Shown here piece after piece: positions 36,887 to 44,251 of a stretch of 44,251 nucleotides of DNA. The stretch is from Alphaproteobacteria bacterium. Lineage in GTDB: Bacteria > Pseudomonadota > Alphaproteobacteria > Bin95. Position numbers and translations under genes: made by a program. The stretch spans positions 1 through 44,251 of the forward strand of contig JAJECF010000157.1 in the NCBI GenBank assembly GCA_022822125.1. Direction: 5' to 3'. The notes under the pieces are model-generated. The model did not search any database, was not told where the DNA came from, and saw only the letters and a list, made by a program, of their open reading frames with translations. The first letter of the stretch is position 1. Each line of letters begins with the position of its first letter.

Positions 36887-37342
36887 ATGATCGGCAGATG
36901 GGCACTGGCGGCTGCAATGCTGTGCATGGCGGGGACGGCCTTCGCGCTCGGCAGCGGCGGCGGCAATGAGGACAAATCGAGCCCGCTCGCCGCCATCGAG
37001 AAGAAGATCGAGGCCGGCGATTATGAGGAAGCGCTTGCCGAGCTGGAGGCGCATATCGAGAAGCACCGCACCAGCGCCGACGCCTTCAACTGGCTCGGCT
37101 ACGCCAACCGCAAGCTCGGCCGCCTCGAGCCGGCCGGGAAGGCCTATGCGCGCGCGCTCTTCCTCGACCCCGACCACAAGGGCGCGCATGAATATGCGGG
37201 CGAGCTCCGCCTGATGCTGGGGGACCTCGAAGGCGCGGAGGCGCATTTGGCGGAGCTGGACCGCATCTGCCTGCTCGGCTGCGAGGAATATGACGAGCTG
37301 AAAGCCGAAATCGCCGCCTGGAAGAAGGCGCGCGGCAAGTGA
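36887..37342 (+). CDS. Exported TPR protein
   Basis: 151-residue protein with a signal peptide (MIGRWALAAAMLCMAGTAFA, cleavage near FALG). It is followed by tetratricopeptide-like helices: YEEALAELEAHIEKH, SADAFNWLGYANRKLGRLEPAGKAYARAL and KGAHEYAGELRLMLGDLEGAEAHLAEL. I prefer the ATG at 36887 (GGGGAG upstream) to the in-frame ATG at 36863, since the signal peptide then starts correctly. It overlaps the next gene as GTGA, so the two products probably work together. Confidence 0.85.
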   Translation: MIGRWALAAAMLCMAGTAFALGSGGGNEDKSSPLAAIEKKIEAGDYEEALAELEAHIEKHRTSADAFNWLGYANRKLGRLEPAGKAYARALFLDPDHKGAHEYAGELRLMLGDLEGAEAHLAELDRICLLGCEEYDELKAEIAAWKKARGK

Positions 37343-38139
37343 CGCAGGCCGGCCTCGGGCGCATCGGGGCCATGCTCGGCCGCTATTACTACCTCTACCG
37401 GGGCTCGGCGCCGCGCATTATCGAGCTCGCCTACTGGCCCATCGTCCAGGTCGCGCTCTGGGGCTTCATCACCAAGTTCTTCCTGGAGCACAGCAGCTGG
37501 CTGGCGAATGCGGCCGGCGCGCTGCTGGCGGGCGTCCTGCTCTGGGACGTGCTGTTCCGCGGCCAGCTCGGGCTCAGCATCTCCTTCCTGGAGGAGATGT
37601 GGGCGCGCAATCTCGGCCAGTTGTTCGCAAGCCCGCTCCGGCCGGGCGAGCTCATGGCGGCGATGATGCTGGCGAGCCTGGCGCGCACCTCGCTCGGCCT
37701 GTTGCCGGCGACGCTCGCCGCCTGGCTGCTGCACGAATATTCGATCTACTCGCTCGGCCTGCCGCTCATCGCCTTTTTCGCCAATCTCATGGCGTTCGGC
37801 TGGTCGATCGGCCTCGCCGTCTGCGCGCTGCTCATCCGCTACGGACTGTCGGCCGAGAGCTTCGCCTGGGCCTCGATCTTCATTCTGGCGCCGCTGAGCG
37901 CCGTCTATTATCCCGTCGATGTGCTGCCGGGCGCGGCGCAGGCGGTCGCCGCCGCGCTTCCCTCCGCGCATGTGTTCGAGGGTATGCGCGCGGTGATGAT
38001 CGAGGGCGTCTTCCGCACCGACCTGTTCCTCTGGGCCGCCGGCCTCAACCTCGCCTATCTGGCCGGCGGGGCGGCGCTGTTCCTCTACGCCTTCGAGATC
38101 GCGCGCCGGCGCGGCCTCATCCTGCAATCGGGCGAGTAG
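37339..38139 (+). CDS. ABC-2 type transporter permease
   Basis: 266-residue membrane protein with about six spans, resembling the export-type ABC-2 permeases used for drugs, lipids or polysaccharides. It ends with the conserved pattern PLSAVYYPVDVLPGAAQAVAAALPSAHVFEGMRA, as in family members. The GTG start at 37339 overlaps the TPR gene stop. No ATP-binding subunit gene is adjacent (the next gene, sthA, converges), so the ATPase must be elsewhere or shared. Confidence 0.85.
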   Translation: MTQAGLGRIGAMLGRYYYLYRGSAPRIIELAYWPIVQVALWGFITKFFLEHSSWLANAAGALLAGVLLWDVLFRGQLGLSISFLEEMWARNLGQLFASPLRPGELMAAMMLASLARTSLGLLPATLAAWLLHEYSIYSLGLPLIAFFANLMAFGWSIGLAVCALLIRYGLSAESFAWASIFILAPLSAVYYPVDVLPGAAQAVAAALPSAHVFEGMRAVMIEGVFRTDLFLWAAGLNLAYLAGGAALFLYAFEIARRRGLILQSGE

Positions 38140-38243
38140 GCGGAAATAACGCTCAGTCGTCGGCGCCGGCTTCGGCCGGGCCGCGCGGTTCCGGGGCGGG
38201 ACGGCGGCGCGCCTGTCGATCCCGGGCGCTCCGCCGCCATTGC

Positions 38244-39641
38244 TCAGTCGAGACGATTGATTCCGTCGAAGGCGGCAGTCTTGTAGCACTCCGCCAATGT
38301 CGGAAAGTTGAACACCGTATCGACGAAATAATCGATCTTGCCGCCATGCGTCAGCACCGCCTGGCCGATATGAACCAGTTCCGTGGCGCCCTCGCCAAGT
38401 ATTGCGACCCCCAGGAGTTCGCGGCTCTCAAGGTGAAAGATGAGCTTCAGAATGCCCTCCGAATCGCCAAGTATCTGGCCGCGGGAAATCTCGTTATAGG
38501 CGGCGCGCCCGACTTCGTAGGGGACGCCCGCATCGGTCAACTCCTCCTCGCTGTGCCCGACGATGGAGATCTCCGGGATCGTGTAGATGCCGTAGGGCAG
38601 CAGCCTGGGGGCGCTTTCCGCCGGCGCGCCGAAGGCGTGGCAGGCGGCGATGCGGCCCTGCTCCATGGAGGTCGAGGCCAGGCTCGGAAAGCCGATCACG
38701 TCGCCGACCGCGTAGATGTGCGGCACCCCAGTCTGGAAGGACTCGTTGACGGCGATCAGGCCGCGCGCCGCCGCCTTCAGCCCGGCCGCGCTCAAATCGA
38801 GCGCCTCCGTGGCGCCGGTTCGGCCGATGCTGTAAAGGGCGGCGTCCGCCTGGATCTGCTTGCCGCTGGCAAGATGCACCCGGACCTTCCCGCCCCTGTC
38901 GCCGTCCAGCCGCTCGAGGCCTCTGACTTCTTCGCCAAGGCGCAGCGTCATGCGGTTCCGCCGCATCTGGTAGACCAGCGTGTCGATGATCTCGAAATCG
39001 ACGAAACTCAGCAGCCGCGGGCGCCTGTCGACGACGGTGACCCTGACGCTGAGCGCCGCGAAAATGGTCGCGTATTCGAGGCCGATGACGCCCGCACCGA
39101 TGACAATGAGCGAACGCGGAAGCTGCTTCAGGGTCAGGATCTCGTCGCTGGTGAAGATCCGCTGACCGTCGAATTCGACATCGCGCGCCCGCGTCGTCGT
39201 CGTGCCGACGGCGATGACGATCCGGTCTGCGGTGACGTCACGTGTTCCCCGCCCGTCGGCAAGGCGCAGCCTGTGCGGATCGACGAAGGCCGCTTCCGCC
39301 TGCAGCAGTTCGACCCGGTTGCGCAGCAGCTGGTGGCGGTTCACGTCAAGCTCGCGGGTGACGACATTGTCGGTGCGGACCAGCAGGTCCGCCATCGAAA
39401 TGTCTTTCTTCACCCGGTAGGAGGCGCCGTAGATGTTGCGCTCCCGATAACCGGAAAGATGCATCACCGCCTCCCGGAGCGTCTTGCTCGGGATGGTGCC
39501 GGTATTGATGCAGGCGCCGCCGACGACGGCCTGACGCTCCACGACAGCCGTTCTCCTACCGAGCTTCGCCGCCTGTATCGCCGCCCGGTGGCCGGCGGGC
39601 CCCGACCCTATGACCAGCAGTTCGTAGTCGCGTTCCGACAT
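38244..39641 (-). CDS. sthA: Soluble pyridine nucleotide transhydrogenase
   Basis: 465-residue FAD protein that interconverts NADH and NADPH. The dihydrolipoamide-dehydrogenase-like core is clear (IGSGPAGHRAAIQAA; VIGAGVIGLEYATIF; AVGDVIGFPSLAS). The redox-active disulfide of that family is absent: Cys44 remains, but the partner position is Thr49 (ACINTGTIPSK), exactly as in SthA. The start at 39641 fits this N-terminus; upstream frame is non-coding. Confidence 0.93.
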   Translation of the reverse strand: MSERDYELLVIGSGPAGHRAAIQAAKLGRRTAVVERQAVVGGACINTGTIPSKTLREAVMHLSGYRERNIYGASYRVKKDISMADLLVRTDNVVTRELDVNRHQLLRNRVELLQAEAAFVDPHRLRLADGRGTRDVTADRIVIAVGTTTTRARDVEFDGQRIFTSDEILTLKQLPRSLIVIGAGVIGLEYATIFAALSVRVTVVDRRPRLLSFVDFEIIDTLVYQMRRNRMTLRLGEEVRGLERLDGDRGGKVRVHLASGKQIQADAALYSIGRTGATEALDLSAAGLKAAARGLIAVNESFQTGVPHIYAVGDVIGFPSLASTSMEQGRIAACHAFGAPAESAPRLLPYGIYTIPEISIVGHSEEELTDAGVPYEVGRAAYNEISRGQILGDSEGILKLIFHLESRELLGVAILGEGATELVHIGQAVLTHGGKIDYFVDTVFNFPTLAECYKTAAFDGINRLD

Positions 39642-39667
39642 GCCTGTCGCGTCCCCTTCGAGCCAGC

Positions 39668-39748
39668 CTATCCCTGCGCGCCGCCGACCGGAAGCCCCGC
39701 TGCAGCGCCCCCGATCGGCGGCGGGCGAGACGGGCGGTTGACATGCAT
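39668..39748 (-). other. Candidate 26-codon leader or small ORF upstream of sthA
   Basis: The frame MHVNRPSRPPPIGGAAAGLP... (26 codons, TAG stop at 39670-39668) starts behind AGGAGGA, one of the strongest ribosome-binding sites in the window, about 27 bases before the sthA ATG. It may be a leader peptide, a real small protein, or chance. Composition is Pro/Gly/Ala-rich and no domain is recognisable. Confidence 0.35.
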
Positions 39749-39828
39749 GTTCCTCCTGTATTCTGTTGCAGGCAGGGAACGGACGCAGCGGCATTTCCGC
39801 CCCCGACCTGCGATTGCACGAGGAAAAC

Positions 39829-39876
39829 ATGCTCTTTTTCAACACGTTGGCATCGAAGATGCGGGCCCTGGCGTAA
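39829..39876 (+). other. Candidate 15-codon leader upstream of the CoA-binding gene
   Basis: MLFFNTLASKMRALA then TAA, with CGAGGA 8 bases before the ATG. It ends 12 bases before the start of the CoA-binding-protein gene. Compact leader ORFs can regulate downstream genes, but this one lacks Met, Cys or other telling codon runs, so it may be a chance frame. Confidence 0.3.
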
Positions 39877-39888
39877 CCGGCGCGCGCC

Positions 39889-40371
39889 ATGAACCATGAC
39901 AGCTACACCGACGCCTATCTGAAGGGCGTGCTGGAGAGCGTGCGGACCGTCGCGATGGTGGGCGCCAGCCCGCACTGGAACCGGCCGAGCTATTTCGTCA
40001 TGAAATACCTCCAGGCCAAGGGCTTCCGCGTGCGCCCCGTCAATCCGGGCGCGGCCGGCGAGACGATCCTGGGCGAGGCCTGCTTCGCCGCCCTCGTCGA
40101 CCTGCCGGAGCCGGTCGATATGGTCGATATCTTCCGCAACTCCGAGGCCGCCGGCCCGCTTGCGGACCAGGCGGCGGAGATCGGCGCAAAGGCCGTCTGG
40201 ATGCAGCTCACCGTGCGCAATGACGCCGCCGCGGAGCGCGCGGAGGCGGCGGGGCTGGCCGTGGTGATGAACCGCTGCCCGAAGATCGAATATGCCCGCC
40301 TTTTCGGCGAGCTTTCCTGGAACGGCTTCAACTCGCGGCGCATTTCGTCGAAGCGCCGCCGGATCGCCTGA
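39889..40371 (+). CDS. CoA-binding domain protein (YccU-like)
   Basis: 160-residue Rossmann-fold protein of the CoA_binding_2 family. AMVGASPHWNRPSYFVMKYLQAKGFRVRPVNP carries the nucleotide loop, then LPEPVDMVDIFRNSE, GAKAVWMQLTVRND and MNRCPKIEYARL, all family-typical. Its enzyme role is unknown. It ends one base before metY starts. This pairing is recurrent in my experience of proteobacteria, suggesting a link to sulfur amino acid metabolism. Confidence 0.88.
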   Translation: MNHDSYTDAYLKGVLESVRTVAMVGASPHWNRPSYFVMKYLQAKGFRVRPVNPGAAGETILGEACFAALVDLPEPVDMVDIFRNSEAAGPLADQAAEIGAKAVWMQLTVRNDAAAERAEAAGLAVVMNRCPKIEYARLFGELSWNGFNSRRISSKRRRIA

Positions 40372-40372
40372 C

Positions 40373-41656
40373 ATGACCAACAACGAACCGCCCTTCGGCT
40401 TCGAGACGCTCGCGATCCATGCCGGCGCCGGCCCCGACCCGGCGACGGGCGCGCGCTCCACGCCCATCTACCAGACGACCTCTTATGTATTCGACGACGT
40501 GGATCACGCCGCCTCGCTCTTCAACCTCCAGACCTACGGCTTCATCTATTCGCGGCTCACCAACCCGACCGTGTCGGTGCTGGAGGAGCGGGTGGCGGCG
40601 CTGGAGGGCGGCAGGGGCGGCACGGCCACGGCCTCGGGCCACGCCGCGCAGATGCTGGCGCTCTTCCCGCTCATGCAGCCGGGCGCGCATCTGCTGGCGT
40701 CCGACAAGCTCTATGGCGGCTCCGTCACCCAGTTCACGCGCACTTTCGCCAAATTCGGCTGGCAGGCCTCGCTGGTCGATTTCGACGACCTCGACACGGT
40801 GCGCGCGGCCATCCGCCCGGAGACGCGGGTCGTGTTCTGCGAGTCGCTCGCCAATCCGGGCGGCGTGGTCAGCGACCTGGAGGCGCTGGCGGACATCGCG
40901 CACGAAGCCGGCGTGCCGCTGATGGTGGACAACACCATGGCGACGCCCTTCCTCTGCCGGCCGTTCGAGTGGGGCGCGGACCTCATCGTGCATTCCATGA
41001 CCAAGTTCCTCTCCGGCCACGGCAACGCCATGGGCGGCATGGTGGTGGACAGCGGCGGCTTCGACTGGGGGCAGAACGACAAGTTCCCCTCCATGACGGA
41101 GCCGGAGGGCGCCTATCACGGCCTGCGCTTCTGGGAGACCTTCGGCGATCTCGGCTACACGGTGCATTGCCATGCGGTCGGCCTGCGCGACCTCGGCGCG
41201 ACCATGGCCCCGCTCAACGCCTTCCTCGCCATCACCGGCATCGAGACCCTGCCGCTGCGCATGGCCCGGCACAGCGAGAACGGGCTGGAAGTGGCGCGCT
41301 ACCTTTCCGGTCATCCCGCCGTCGCCTGGGTCTCCTATGCGGGGCTGGACGACAACCCCTACAAGCCGCTCGCCGACAAATATCTGAAGGGCTCGGGCGG
41401 CTCCGTGTTCACCTTCGGCCTCAGGGGCGGCTACGAGGCGGGCGTGAAGCTGGTGGAGGGCGTGGAGCTTCTGAGCCATCTCGCCAATATCGGCGACACG
41501 CGCTCGCTCATCATCCACCCCCGCTCCACCACCCACCGCCAGCTTTCCGAGGAACAGGCGGCGGCGGCCGGGGCGGGCGACGAGGTGGTCCGCCTCTCCG
41601 TCGGCCTGGAAACCGCCGCCGACATCATCGCCGACCTGGAGCAGGCGCTGGGCTGA
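40373..41656 (+). CDS. metY: O-acetylhomoserine aminocarboxypropyltransferase (sulfhydrylase)
   Basis: 427-residue PLP enzyme of the Cys/Met metabolism family that makes homocysteine from O-acetylhomoserine and sulfide. [19 protein letters not shown] at the start, [28 protein letters not shown] and [16 protein letters not shown] with the Schiff-base Lys211 are diagnostic; length and the [13 protein letters not shown] insertion favour MetY over MetB or MetZ. The ATG lies one base after the upstream stop. I looked for a SAM-type riboswitch upstream and saw none. Confidence 0.93.
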   Translation: MTNNEPPFGFETLAIHAGAGPDPATGARSTPIYQTTSYVFDDVDHAASLFNLQTYGFIYSRLTNPTVSVLEERVAALEGGRGGTATASGHAAQMLALFPLMQPGAHLLASDKLYGGSVTQFTRTFAKFGWQASLVDFDDLDTVRAAIRPETRVVFCESLANPGGVVSDLEALADIAHEAGVPLMVDNTMATPFLCRPFEWGADLIVHSMTKFLSGHGNAMGGMVVDSGGFDWGQNDKFPSMTEPEGAYHGLRFWETFGDLGYTVHCHAVGLRDLGATMAPLNAFLAITGIETLPLRMARHSENGLEVARYLSGHPAVAWVSYAGLDDNPYKPLADKYLKGSGGSVFTFGLRGGYEAGVKLVEGVELLSHLANIGDTRSLIIHPRSTTHRQLSEEQAAAAGAGDEVVRLSVGLETAADIIADLEQALG

Positions 41657-41702
41657 GGGGCGCACGGCGGAAGGGCGCGCGCCGGAGCGGGCCCCCCGCA
41701 TA

Positions 41703-43757
41703 TCAGTCACTCCGAACCACGCCTCCCCCGATCACCTTTCTGAACAGGTCCTCATAGATCGGAATAAGCCGTTCTGTGGAAAAATCTGCCGCTCTCCGCT
41801 TCAAATCCACCGAAGGAACCGTGCCGCCCTGCAAACTACCCACTATGGCTGCAGCCAGCGCGTCCGCATCGCCGACCGGCACTAACGGACCCCACCGGCC
41901 CCCTTTGAGAATTTCCGCCGGACCGTATGGCGCGTCGGTGCTGACCACCGGGGTGCCGCAGGCCATCGCCTCGATCAGGACATTCGCCAGGCCTTCGTAT
42001 CTCGACGACAGCACATACAACGCAGCACGTCGCATGTAGCTGAACGGGTTATCGACAAAACCCAGAAAGGCAATGTCCTTCTCTACCCCCATTTCCCTAG
42101 CCAGAGACGTAATACGATTGCGATAATCGGCAGACAGATTGCCGAGTATCGCAAGGCGAGCATCTATGTCCCGGCGAGCAAGGGAAAACGCCACAATAAG
42201 CGTATGCCAGTCTTTTTGATTTCCCTTAGAAAGAACGCTCAGAATAGTCGGGGGATTCGAATCTTGAAACCAGGGGTGGTAGTTTTCTTGCTCGGATAAA
42301 ATGTGGATTTCCGATATAGGAATAGGATTGTAGATTACATGCATTTTTTGTGCATCAATACCTAAAATTCTTATCGCTGTTTCGGATACACCATTAGAGA
42401 CTGCTACCACCGCATCAGCTCTAGGACTAACTGACTGCGCAATTTTCTTATTTCTTCCCTTGTAGCTATCACTGATATCAACATTATTGTGAATGGATAC
42501 TATGACGGGAATACGAATTTTCATCAACTCTGTGCCAAGTATCGCTGCGCAATTGGCAGATGGCAGAGCCGCAAACAGAAATTGGGGTTGCGTGTTCCGG
42601 ATGTAGCGGGCGATGGCAATGGCCGAGCGCACTTGGGTTCCCTTAAGACGGACTCCAGAAAAGGCCCTTTGCAGGAATCGACGAGCGCCGATCACGGCCA
42701 GGGGATTGACAGCAAGCGGGCGCGCCTCGATCCGGCGATCGCGGCAGTGCGCGAGAAGGGTTGGGTCGGTGGTCCGTTTGCGCTGCCGATAATGCAGCCG
42801 TATCCCGTCCGGTATCGTGCGCTTGTAGTTGCCGTTCAGGCGCAGCAGCACGAGATCGACCGTGTATCCCCGTTGGAGGAGGGTGCCCGCCAGCGTCAGC
42901 ATAACCCTTTCGGCGCCGCCGCCTCCCAGATTGGGCAGCACTATGCCGATGCGTGGCTTCGGGGGATTACGGTCAGCGAATTCCAGCAGCGCCTTTTCAA
43001 CGCGCCCGAATGCCGCCCGGCCCTTGACGACTGCTTTGCGCGGGATCGCCATGCCATGCCATCTAAGGCGGTGCCATCGGCGCGCGAGCCCGGCGGGCTG
43101 CTGCGCCTTTTTCATCGCCTCGATATCCGAATCGGCCTCTTCCGCCCGCTGTCGCACAAGGCCCGGGAGGACCTGCACAGGGCGCAGCCGGCGCGCGAGC
43201 CGGGAGACGCGGAGGTCGAACAGCACGTGATCGATCGGCATCGTCACATTGCGGCACAAATCCAGGATGTCGCCGGCGGCCTGCCGGTTCGCCATGTAGG
43301 CTGCGCTGCCCGCCGTCCACAGAGCGATGGGCCGCAACTGCCGCCCCAGATAGCGCGGGGCGCATTCTCGGTCGAAGAAGAGTTCCCGCCGCCCGAAGGC
43401 CTCGAATTTCACCAGCCCGAACGGCTCCGGCCACCAGTCCAGAGACCCAAGGAAATGGGGCATGTCGGCCGCAGGCTCCGCATCGTCCTCCAGGATGAGG
43501 GCCGCCGGGTGCGAGGTGCAGAGGAAGGTTTCCAGCGCGCGGCAGTGGCTCAGCACATTGGCTTCCGAGCCCCGCCCCATCTTGCCGGTTTGGAAGTCAA
43601 GATTGACCCGCTCGCGCAATTGCCCGTCCGTAACCGTGGCGGCGTCCACCGCCGGTACCCGCTCGACCTCCAAGCCCAGCCTGGCGAAATCGCGGGTTAC
43701 AGTCCGGAGCCGGTCCGGCCGGCGGTCGAGATTGATGACATAGATCGGCAGGCTCAT
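41703..43757 (-). CDS. Two-domain glycosyltransferase: GT25 fused to GT4
   Basis: 684-residue protein with two glycosyltransferase folds. Residues 1-220 are GT25 (LPS-type): VINLDRRPDRL (8-17), LSHCRALETFL, ALILEDDAEP with the acidic motif, AAYMANRQAA and PIDHVLFDLR. After a basic linker, residues 268-684 are GT4: IGIVLPNLGGGGAERV, HNNVDISDSYKG, ILSVLSKGNQKDWHTL and LSSRYEGLANVLIEAMACGTPV with the EX7E-like glutamates. The DNA for the GT4 middle is much poorer in GC than its surroundings. The ATG overlaps the upstream GT25 fragment's stop as ATGA. Likely role: surface polysaccharide. Confidence 0.88.
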   Translation of the reverse strand: MSLPIYVINLDRRPDRLRTVTRDFARLGLEVERVPAVDAATVTDGQLRERVNLDFQTGKMGRGSEANVLSHCRALETFLCTSHPAALILEDDAEPAADMPHFLGSLDWWPEPFGLVKFEAFGRRELFFDRECAPRYLGRQLRPIALWTAGSAAYMANRQAAGDILDLCRNVTMPIDHVLFDLRVSRLARRLRPVQVLPGLVRQRAEEADSDIEAMKKAQQPAGLARRWHRLRWHGMAIPRKAVVKGRAAFGRVEKALLEFADRNPPKPRIGIVLPNLGGGGAERVMLTLAGTLLQRGYTVDLVLLRLNGNYKRTIPDGIRLHYRQRKRTTDPTLLAHCRDRRIEARPLAVNPLAVIGARRFLQRAFSGVRLKGTQVRSAIAIARYIRNTQPQFLFAALPSANCAAILGTELMKIRIPVIVSIHNNVDISDSYKGRNKKIAQSVSPRADAVVAVSNGVSETAIRILGIDAQKMHVIYNPIPISEIHILSEQENYHPWFQDSNPPTILSVLSKGNQKDWHTLIVAFSLARRDIDARLAILGNLSADYRNRITSLAREMGVEKDIAFLGFVDNPFSYMRRAALYVLSSRYEGLANVLIEAMACGTPVVSTDAPYGPAEILKGGRWGPLVPVGDADALAAAIVGSLQGGTVPSVDLKRRAADFSTERLIPIYEDLFRKVIGGGVVRSD

Positions 43758-43789
43758 GCGCCGGCCCTTGCGGATGCGGCGTGCCCCCT

Positions 43790-43824
43790 CTCGTCATGCC
43801 CGGAACGAGTCCGGGCATGACGAG
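43790..43824. repeat. Palindromic REP-like element
   Basis: CTCGTCATGCCCGGA (43790-43804) pairs perfectly with TCCGGGCATGACGAG (43810-43824) over a 5-base loop; an outer CCCC/GGGG extends it with a bulge. The core TCATGCCCGGA...TCCGGGCATGA is a widespread alphaproteobacterial repeat. Here it lies inside an open reading frame, not between genes. Confidence 0.85.
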
Positions 43825-44191
43825 GGGAAGGCGTAGCGGCGGCGTCGGCGAACGCTACATGCAGCCGCCGCCTGCCGCCGATTGCCCAATTCGCCGTTTG
43901 GCTGAGCTTGCGAAGCGCCACTCCCAGCCGGCGGGCCCTGATGCCGCCGGGACGGGCCGGTATGCCCGGCCGCGCCGCACGCGCCGTGGTTTGAATGTCG
44001 GAGTCGAACGCCTCGTGTCGCTGCCGGATCATGGTGGGTGCGACGAGGAGGGGCCGGAGGGTCCGCGCTGCCCGCGACGCGCTTATGTCGAACAGGAAAC
44101 GGTCTATCGAAAGAGCCTCTTGCAGAACCGTCGAGCGGACATGGTTTCTGCGCTGATCTGAGATGATTTCGGTGTAGCTGTTTTCGGTTCC

Positions 44192-44251
44192 GGGGTCGCC
44201 TGGCGGTATTTTGGGTTTGCAACAGCCACAAGTGACCGCGGAGGCGACCCC
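44192..44251. repeat. Inverted repeat at the right edge, possible mobile-element end
   Basis: GGGGTCGCCT (44192-44201) and AGGCGACCCC (44242-44251) form a perfect 10-base inverted repeat 40 bases apart. It lies where the GT25-like sequence has been replaced by unrelated sequence, so it may belong to the end of an insertion sequence. The element itself is outside the window and I cannot name it. Confidence 0.4.

Larger units (their letters stand above)
43754..44251 (-). pseudogene. C-terminal part of a second GT25-type glycosyltransferase (5' part missing)
   Basis: The frame from the right edge reads ...LSIDRFLFDISASRAARTLR... then RQRHEAFDSDIQ, closely paralleling PIDHVLFDLRVSRLARRLR and RQRAEEADSDIE in the GT25 domain of the next gene, so it is the tail of a related enzyme. 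Resemblance to GT25 begins near 44116. Upstream of that the frame stays open to the edge but is not GT25-like. Downstream it continues through the palindrome (SPRHARTRSGHDE) to a TGA at 43756-43754, overlapping the next gene's ATG. Probably a truncated gene with a repeat inserted in its end. Confidence 0.65.

Noticed and set aside
38140..38243. The 9-base word GCTCAGTCG occurring twice between the ABC-2 permease and sthA
   Set aside because: Too short and only two copies; chance is likely, although it coincides with the sthA stop region.
39642..39888. Possible SAM riboswitch upstream of the CoA-binding/metY pair
   Set aside because: I looked for the conserved SAM-II-type core and the larger SAM-I layout and found neither.
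37599..39899. A 766-codon open frame on the plus strand
   Set aside because: It covers the ABC-2 permease in another frame and sthA in antisense; both real genes have family motifs.
1..44251. CRISPR array, prophage or anti-phage defence island
   Set aside because: No regularly spaced direct repeats, Cas, integrase, capsid or restriction genes were seen; only a decayed toxin-antitoxin pair and dispersed palindromes.

Overview
The window is a GC-rich, gene-dense stretch of bacterial chromosome. It contains about 40 complete or nearly complete protein genes, one tRNA gene, several decayed genes and a few dispersed repeats. Gene content (plsY-dprA-topA order, soxBDAG sarcosine oxidase, many class III CoA-transferases, CysS, TypA, SthA, MetY, palindromic repeats of the TCATGCCCGG type) points to an alphaproteobacterium. 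That placement is inference from gene families, not a phylogenetic result. Operon partners usually overlap by ATGA or GTGA, so translational coupling is common.

Layout, left to right. (1) 1-4386, minus strand: one compact operon npdG-cofE-cofD-plsY-dprA-topA, which puts three coenzyme F420 genes ahead of lipid and DNA-metabolism housekeeping genes. (2) 4387-5063: remains of a Phd/PIN toxin-antitoxin pair, a DUF1289 gene and a dispersed repeat. (3) 5057-13307: a Sel1-repeat protein, an alpha/beta hydrolase, a threonine-synthase-like enzyme, TypA, a VOC protein, a thiamine-diphosphate enzyme and a YcaQ-type glycosylase. (4) 13288-27214: soxBDAG on the minus strand, divergent from a five-gene family-5 (dipeptide/oligopeptide type) ABC importer. 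The importer is followed by an enoyl-CoA hydratase homologue and two CaiB/BaiF CoA-transferases. This looks like an uptake-and-degradation island. (5) 27228-29271: cysS plus a DUF2848 gene. (6) 29272-29808: a repeat-rich spacer, then kynA-kynU (tryptophan to kynurenine to anthranilate) and a HAD protein. (7) 32748-35249, minus: luciferase-like oxidoreductase, Gfa-like protein, M19 dipeptidase homologue. (8) 35319-36774, minus: a small basic protein, tRNA-Val(CAC), and a CoA-transferase gene broken by one in-frame TGA. (9) 36887-41656: a TPR lipoprotein-like or secreted protein coupled to an ABC-2 permease, SthA transhydrogenase, a CoA-binding protein and MetY. (10) 41703-44251: a two-domain GT25-GT4 glycosyltransferase with an AT-rich core, coupled to the tail of a second GT25 gene that carries a palindromic repeat inside its reading frame.

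The functional themes are F420 metabolism (synthesis genes at one end, a luciferase-like oxidoreductase at the other), degradation of amino-acid-derived and N-methylated compounds (sarcosine oxidase, kynurenine pathway, CoA-transferases), and a surface-glycan locus at the right edge that looks recently rearranged. I see no CRISPR array, prophage or rRNA operon.
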